The position numbers and the translations under genes were made by a program. The notes beneath the pieces are model-generated. The model was not told the origin of the DNA, did no database searches, and saw only the letters and a program-made list of their open reading frames with translations. A stretch of DNA of 18,250 nt from positions 1 to 18,250 of the forward strand of contig JBFXEJ010000116.1 in NCBI GenBank assembly GCA_050180235.1, given 5' to 3'. This document shows positions 14,294 to 18,250 of the stretch, piece after piece. The DNA comes from JAABRU01 sp050180235. GTDB lineage: Bacteria; Desulfobacterota; Desulfobacteria; Desulfobacterales; Desulfococcaceae. Each line of letters starts with the position of its first letter. The stretch's first letter is position 1.

Positions 14294-15865
14294 ATGAAGA
14301 AAAAACTGTGTATTTTTGTACTGGCACTGTCACTGGCCCTGTTCGCGGGAAATGCTTTTGCCACACTGCCTCCGGCACAGACAAATGCAAAGTATGTATT
14401 TGTGTTTATCGGTGACGGCATGGGTGTTGCCCAGAGGAATGCGGCTGAGCTGTATCTGGCCGATCAGAAAGGGATAAGCAGACCGGAAGAGGCAAAACTG
14501 CTGATGAACACCTTTCCGGCGCAGGGAATGAACACCACATATGATTTGAGCAGTATCATTCCGGATTCCGCATCCACTGCCACGGCAATCGCCACCGGCA
14601 GCAAAACAAAATCCGGAGTGATCGGCATGGATGCAGACACAAAAATCAGTTATGAAACCATTGCCGAGAAAGCCAAAAAGAAAGGGTGGAAAGTGGGAAT
14701 TGTTTCCAGTGTTTCTCTGGATCATGCCACACCTGCGGCTTTTTACGCGCATGTGCCGAGCCGCAAGCAGATGTATGACATCTGTATGCAACTGGCAAAT
14801 TCCGGATTTGACTATTTTGCAGGCGGTCAACTGCTGGAGCATAAAGACAAAAAAGATGGCAGCAAACCTGATGCCATAGAAACTGCAAAAACCAACGGTT
14901 ATACGGTGACAACGGATCGCGCCGGGTTTGATGCGCTGAAAAAGGAAAGCGGCAAAGTCCTTGCCATGAATCCCTTGGTGGATCAGGACAAAGCCATGTA
15001 TTATGCAATGGATCACGCAGACAGCAATGAGAATATCACCCTGTCGGAATTTGTTGCTAAAGGCATTGATCTTTTGGAAAATCCAAATGGTTTTTTCATG
15101 ATGGTGGAAGGCGGAAAGATTGACTGGGCCTGTCATGCCAATGATGCGGCAGCCTCCATTCATGATACGCTGGCTTTTGATGAGGCTGTAGCGGAAGCTT
15201 TCAGATTCTATGAAAAACATCCGCAGGAAACCCTGATTGTTGTCACCGGAGATCATGAAACCGGAGGAATGACCATCGGATTTGCCGGTACACAGTATTC
15301 CGCGTTTGTGGATAAAATCAAGTACCAGAAAATGAGTTACATTGAATTCGGAAACCGGCTGGAAGAGTACAAAAAAGCCCATGCTTCAGATGCCAGATTT
15401 GAGGATGTCCTGCCCCTGATCAAAGATGCGTTCGGGCTGTATGTGCTGAGTGCAGAGGAAAAAGCGTCTCTGGACAAAACCCTGGCAGAAGGCAAAGCCG
15501 AAGGTGCTTCAGACGAAGCCAAAAAAGCTGCCAAAGATGCGGAAAAAACCCTGAAATACAGCATGGCACTGACAGATATGGAAGTGCAGGTTCTCAGAGA
15601 TGCGTTCAGTCAGAGCATGATGGGAGAAAAAGAACGGGCAACGGACGATCAGACCTATCTGCTCTACGGCGGTTATGATCCCCTGTCTGTCAAACTGACC
15701 ACCATTCTCAACAACAAATCCGGCATTGCCTGGACATCCTATTCCCATACCGGAGTTCCGGTCCAGACCTCAGCCATCGGTGTCGGAGCGGAAACTTTCA
15801 ACGGATATTATGATCAGACAGACATTTACAGCAAAATGATGAAAATCTCCGGACTGTCCGGCTGA
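14294..15865 (+). CDS. phoA: Secreted alkaline phosphatase, PhoA family
   Basis: A 523-residue enzyme that would hydrolyse phosphomonoesters in the periplasm. Residues 1-23 are a signal peptide ending AFA. Zinc/magnesium and catalytic motifs are intact: 'GDGMG' (Asp41), 'PDSASTAT' with nucleophile Ser92, 'HATPAAFYAHVPSR' (Thr146, Arg157), 'VEGGKIDWACH' (Glu272, Asp277, His281), 'TGDHETGG' (Asp320-His321) and 'SYSHTGVPV' (His485). Relative to E. coli PhoA, His144 replaces Asp153 and Trp278 replaces Lys328, the pair seen in cold-adapted and eukaryotic-type enzymes. An Ala/Lys/Glu-rich insert lies at about 387-425. AAGGAG lies 11 nt before the ATG. Upstream DNA contains a dispersed repeat and no convincing Pho box, so phosphate regulation is not demonstrated. 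The YibE/F gene follows 262 bp downstream, behind a hairpin. Confidence 0.94.
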   Translation: MKKKLCIFVLALSLALFAGNAFATLPPAQTNAKYVFVFIGDGMGVAQRNAAELYLADQKGISRPEEAKLLMNTFPAQGMNTTYDLSSIIPDSASTATAIATGSKTKSGVIGMDADTKISYETIAEKAKKKGWKVGIVSSVSLDHATPAAFYAHVPSRKQMYDICMQLANSGFDYFAGGQLLEHKDKKDGSKPDAIETAKTNGYTVTTDRAGFDALKKESGKVLAMNPLVDQDKAMYYAMDHADSNENITLSEFVAKGIDLLENPNGFFMMVEGGKIDWACHANDAAASIHDTLAFDEAVAEAFRFYEKHPQETLIVVTGDHETGGMTIGFAGTQYSAFVDKIKYQKMSYIEFGNRLEEYKKAHASDARFEDVLPLIKDAFGLYVLSAEEKASLDKTLAEGKAEGASDEAKKAAKDAEKTLKYSMALTDMEVQVLRDAFSQSMMGEKERATDDQTYLLYGGYDPLSVKLTTILNNKSGIAWTSYSHTGVPVQTSAIGVGAETFNGYYDQTDIYSKMMKISGLSG

Positions 15866-15973
15866 GATTTGTCTGTTTTCCGGAAGAAGATGTTCAGGTT
15901 TCCGGGTATTATTCCGATTCTCCATTGATTTGATGCAATGCTTTCTGCACAGCCGAAAGTTTTTGGGTATACA

Positions 15974-16006
15974 AAAAACCGGATTTTTCGGAAAAATCCG
16001 GTTTTT
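15974..16006. terminator. CCGGATTTTT palindrome, copy 4; probable terminator of the phosphatase gene
   Basis: Perfect 15-bp arms (15974-15988 AAAAACCGGATTTTT, 15992-16006) with a CGG loop end in TTTTT-C, 109 bp after the phosphatase stop. The same palindrome occurs at 9356-9388 with identical arms. Confidence 0.7.
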
Positions 16007-16127
16007 CTGAGGAACCGGCGGAAAATATTGTATAACTTCAACAGCGATTTGGTATTATTTTTTGGACATCTGAAACCTGAACCTCTTCCTTCCCTGCTGT
16101 TTTCACATTTATCAGAGAGAGAACAAG

Positions 16128-17321
16128 ATGCACAAATTTTTTGCTGTCAGAAATCTGCTGAATCCTCACTGGGTGTTTATTCTGATTGTCAGCGGCATGA
16201 TTGCAATCCTGCTGCTGATGCCGGATTTGTACACCAGCCCCTATGCCAGAGTGGAAGAACGCTGTGTCGGGGAAGTGATGGAAGTTGACAACAGCCTGAT
16301 GCAGCAGTACGGCATTGTCAAAGCAGGCAGTCAGCATCTCAAAGTCCGCGTGTCCAAAGGCCCCCATGCAGGCAGGGAAGTGGGAGCAAACAACGATCTG
16401 CTGGGAAAAATGGAAAGTGACAAAATGTTCAAACCCGGCGACAAAGCTCTGCTGATCCTCTCGCTTGACAATGGGGAAATTGTTTCTGCAACTGCCTATG
16501 ATCATTACCGTCTGCCCCTTGAACTGATGCTGCTTTCCCTGTTTGCGGTTCTGATCATCGGTTTTGCGGGAATCAGCGGTCTCAGGGCTCTGCTGTCCTT
16601 TTTCTTTGCAATTCTCATGATCTGGAAAATCATGCTGCCGGGCATTCTGACAGGTTATGATCCGGTCTGGATTGCCTTTGCCGCGGTGACAGCCATTTCC
16701 GCAGTCACGCTTTTTCTGGTTGCCGGAAATGTAAAAACGGCAATGGTGGCATGGATCGGTTCTCTGCTGGGCATTCTGCTGACAACAGGAATGTCCATGC
16801 TTCTGTTTCAGCATTTCCGGCTCCACGGTGCAGTTCTGCCATTTTCAGAAACCCTGCTGTATTCCGGATTTGACAGCCTGAATCTGGAAAAACTCTTTGT
16901 CGCGGCTGCATTTCTGGGCGCATCCGGTGCGGTGATTGATGTGGCCATAGATGTTGCAGCCGCAATGTATGAAGTTGCGCACAGACGCCCGGATCTTTCT
17001 GTGAAAGAACTGACAAAATCCGGATTTGCTGTCGGACGGGCAATGGTCAGCACTATGGTAACAACACTGCTGATGGCCTATCTGTCCGGATACATGGCTT
17101 TGCTGATGGTTTTGATTTCAAAAGGAATTCCCCCGGTTCAGATACTGAACCTGAATTTTGTTGCCGCCGAGATTCTGAAAACCGTTGTGGGCAGTTTCGG
17201 ACTGGTGACAGTTGCGCCCTTTACGGCCATTGTCGGCGGTATCATGTATGCAAAAAGGAGTCAGGAATATGAAAAATCAGAATCCTTCGTCATTTCCGCA
17301 GTACAGGATGTTCAAAATTGA
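16128..17321 (+). CDS. YibE/F family multi-pass membrane protein
   Basis: A 397-residue inner-membrane protein of the YibE/F family, whose biochemical function is not established (transport has been suggested). The order is an N-terminal transmembrane helix (about 14-31), an extracytoplasmic beta-rich domain (about 40-125, 'VEERCVGEVMEVDN', 'LKVRVSKGPHAGREV', 'FKPGDKALLIL'), then at least six or seven helices from 130 onward. The family core is visible in 'FLGASGAVIDVAIDVAAAMYE' (262-282) and 'GRAMVSTMVTTLLMAYLSGY' (303-322). It starts at an ATG after a weak GAGAGAG ribosome site. The small gene 17269-17496 overlaps its 3' end by 53 bp in another frame, so the two are probably translated from one message. 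Confidence 0.88.
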   Translation: MHKFFAVRNLLNPHWVFILIVSGMIAILLLMPDLYTSPYARVEERCVGEVMEVDNSLMQQYGIVKAGSQHLKVRVSKGPHAGREVGANNDLLGKMESDKMFKPGDKALLILSLDNGEIVSATAYDHYRLPLELMLLSLFAVLIIGFAGISGLRALLSFFFAILMIWKIMLPGILTGYDPVWIAFAAVTAISAVTLFLVAGNVKTAMVAWIGSLLGILLTTGMSMLLFQHFRLHGAVLPFSETLLYSGFDSLNLEKLFVAAAFLGASGAVIDVAIDVAAAMYEVAHRRPDLSVKELTKSGFAVGRAMVSTMVTTLLMAYLSGYMALLMVLISKGIPPVQILNLNFVAAEILKTVVGSFGLVTVAPFTAIVGGIMYAKRSQEYEKSESFVISAVQDVQN

Positions 17322-17496
17322 TGCCGCCCGGTGTTCTGTGAAGGCTGACGATGGGGTCAGCCCGGATACGGAAATCGGAGCAGATTATGAAAGCGGTGAA
17401 ACCGTCCGTGCTGGCTGTCAGGGAAAAGTCACGGCAGTCAGCTTTTCCGGCGGGGAACACGCGCTGATTGTAAAGATTCAGATGGAAAACGGATAA
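17269..17496 (+). CDS. Small protein of unknown function overlapping the YibE/F gene
   Basis: A 75-residue protein. The ATG at 17269 has AGGAG 8 nt upstream, placed within the YibE/F coding sequence. Its second half, 'GETVRAGCQGKVTAVSFSGG' followed by 'EHALIVKIQMENG', alternates glycines and beta-strands in the way of a biotinyl/lipoyl-like or membrane-fusion-type beta hammerhead, but there is no modification lysine in a typical EAMKM setting, so this is resemblance only. There is no signal peptide or transmembrane segment. Tight overlap with YibE/F suggests a partner or accessory protein. It may have a homologue next to other YibE/F genes. Confidence 0.6.
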   Translation: MKNQNPSSFPQYRMFKIDAARCSVKADDGVSPDTEIGADYESGETVRAGCQGKVTAVSFSGGEHALIVKIQMENG

Positions 17497-17527
17497 CTCA
17501 CCAAATCAAAGGGATGCCACCCTGTCT

Positions 17528-17553
17528 GTCATTCCGGCAAAAGCGGGAACCGG
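17528..17553. repeat. 'GTCATTCCGGCAAAAGCGGGAAC' palindromic repeat
   Basis: Resembles the widespread proteobacterial intergenic palindrome GTCATTCCCGCGAAAGCGGG with a few changes. It lies 32 bp past the 75-aa gene and may also act as an mRNA 3' structure. Confidence 0.55.
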
Positions 17554-17710
17554 AAATAAAAAAAAGTTGCACAAACTTACATCCTGTGCAACCATGAACA
17601 AACTGGAAGCTTGTTTTACCTTATTTCCGGTTTGGAAATAAAAAAAGTGGCACAAACTTCCATCCTGTGCAACCATGAACAAGCTGGAAGCTTGTTCTAC
17701 TTTATTTCCG
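17552..17710. repeat. Two tandem ~78-bp units bounded by GGAAATAA / TTATTTCC
   Basis: Unit 1 (17552-17629) and unit 2 (17634-17710) are about 90% alike. Each starts GGAAATAAAA, contains TGCACAAACTTACATCCTGT or its variant, then ACAAGCTGGAAGCTTGTT, and ends TTATTTCCG, so each unit is bounded by inverted ends and contains two internal palindromes. The ACAAGCTGGAAGCTTGTT core also occurs at 7641-7733 and, degenerate, at 4047-4068. Confidence 0.85.
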
Positions 17711-17742
17711 ATAATATCTATTGCTTTATTTCATCTAAAATT

Positions 17743-17773
17743 GTAGGTCGGATTAGCGACAGCGTAATCCGAC
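17743..17773. repeat. GTCGGATTA palindromic intergenic repeat, copy 2
   Basis: GTAGGTCGGATTAGCG, then AC, then AGCGTAATCCGAC, is a near-perfect palindrome and the reverse-orientation partner of 7871-7902. The similarity includes the following CATCCTGAT (ACCTGAT in the other copy). Confidence 0.8.
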
Positions 17774-17859
17774 ATCCTGATATTACTGGTGAAACAATGC
17801 ACTATTATTGATACGGACTTGCGTCAGCATGATGGCGATGCCTAAGATGACTGATAACT

Positions 17860-17961
17860 AGGCAAACAAAAATTTTCGTGTATTCAAAAAACCGGATTTT
17901 TCAGAAAAATCAGGTTGTTATGAAAATTTTATGCCTGAAAATTTATGGAACCTTACTTATG
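17860..17961. repeat. Dispersed 102-bp repeat, inverted copy of 14134-14215
   Basis: Read on the minus strand it matches 14134-14215 over nearly its full length, with a CCGGATTTTT palindrome (about 17886-17914, imperfect) in the middle. It ends CCTTACTTATG, overlapping by a few bases the left end of the MITE-like element at 17957. Confidence 0.85.
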
Positions 17962-18127
17962 TTCTGTTGACATTTCAGATCAGACACCCGGTCAGAGTCT
18001 CCGGTCTGAAACGGAAACAGGCCTGCATCCCATTCAGGACAGACTCAGAGGGAGTCCGCATGGTTCATTCCGGAGAGATTCGCTTCCTTCAAATTCAGCA
18101 GGTTACAGAAATGTCAACAGAACCTAA
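17957..18127. mobile_element. 171-bp MITE-like element with 20-bp terminal inverted repeats
   Basis: The left end TTATGTTCTGTTGACATTTC (17957-17976) and the right end (18108-18127, reverse complement TTAGGTTCTGTTGACATTTC) match at 19 of 20 positions. Both ends carry TA, the target duplicated by IS630/Tc1-type transposases. The 131-bp interior has no credible gene. It sits directly beside an IS630-family transposase end, whose own flanking sequence (ATGTTCTGTCAAGG from 18127) starts with a similar motif. Confidence 0.55.
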
Positions 18128-18134
18128 TGTTCTG

Positions 18135-18250
18135 TCAAGGTTTAACTGACGGATAAAGTCGCTTCAGTTTTATTCTCGCATCCTTTGTTCTGAACTGCCA
18201 GTCCACACCTTTCATATTCCTGTTCCGTTCTTTATACCATTCGGCAGTCT
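18135..18250 (-). CDS. IS630-family transposase, C-terminal end (partial)
   Basis: A minus-strand frame entering from the right edge reads 37 residues to a TGA at 18135-18137. 'TAEWYKERN', 'VDWQFRTKDARIKLKRLYP' and the final 'SVKP' match the C-terminus typical of IS630-type DDE transposases, where a W-x-x-x-RN...W.F...DAR.KL.RLYP pattern ends the protein. The catalytic domain lies outside the window. Whether the gene is intact cannot be judged. Confidence 0.68.
   Translation of the reverse strand, partial: TAEWYKERNRNMKGVDWQFRTKDARIKLKRLYPSVKP

Noticed and set aside
17649..17664. Sigma54-like TGGCAC site in the second tandem unit
   Set aside because: The -12 TTGC element is absent at the required spacing and no gene follows.
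17552..17710. Short plus-strand frame (about 17611-17811) in the tandem repeats
   Set aside because: It simply reads through the repeats, has no ribosome site and no protein-like features.

Overview
The window looks like chromosomal DNA from a mesophilic Gram-negative bacterium of moderate GC content. It most resembles the repeat-rich Desulfobacterota (Desulfobacterales / Desulfonema-like). This is an inference from gene content (AapJ-type binding protein, PHP-glycosyltransferase fusion, YibE/F protein, short PilZ-like protein), from the many palindromic intergenic repeats and from the IS fragments at both edges. There is no rRNA or tRNA gene and no CRISPR array.

Layout: (1) 1-127, 5' end of an IS1-like insertion sequence running off the left edge, minus strand. 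(2) 460-1485, a solitary general amino-acid ABC transporter binding protein with a clear hairpin terminator, minus strand. (3) 2110-2793, a two-zinc-ribbon protein of unknown function, plus strand. (4) 7621 down to 2817, a minus-strand lipid-themed set: an unrecognised 809-residue protein, a translationally coupled phosphatidylserine decarboxylase, and a diverged Lgt-like membrane protein. An inverted cluster of short tandem repeats separates the last two. (5) 13231 down to 7979, minus strand: a PHP-domain/GT4 glycosyltransferase fusion, a radical SAM/SPASM protein 19 bp downstream, then a PIN-PhoH ATPase. (6) 13560-13907, a small PilZ-like protein, plus strand. (7) 14294-17496, plus strand: a secreted PhoA-type alkaline phosphatase, a YibE/F membrane protein and a 75-residue protein overlapping its 3' end. 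(8) 17497-18250, no host gene: dispersed and tandem repeats, a 171-bp MITE-like element and the C-terminal end of an IS630-family transposase.

How the genes may fit together: several act on lipid head groups, glycosyl transfer or phosphate (PSD, Lgt-like protein, SqdX/MgtA-like GT fused to a PHP phosphoesterase, alkaline phosphatase). A link to membrane-lipid or phosphate economy is possible, but it is only an inference from proximity. The two units most likely to be undescribed are the 809-aa/PSD/Lgt-like module and the PHP-GT/radical SAM pair. The intergenic DNA is unusual for the number of distinct palindromic repeat families that recur within 18 kb, often in opposite orientations.
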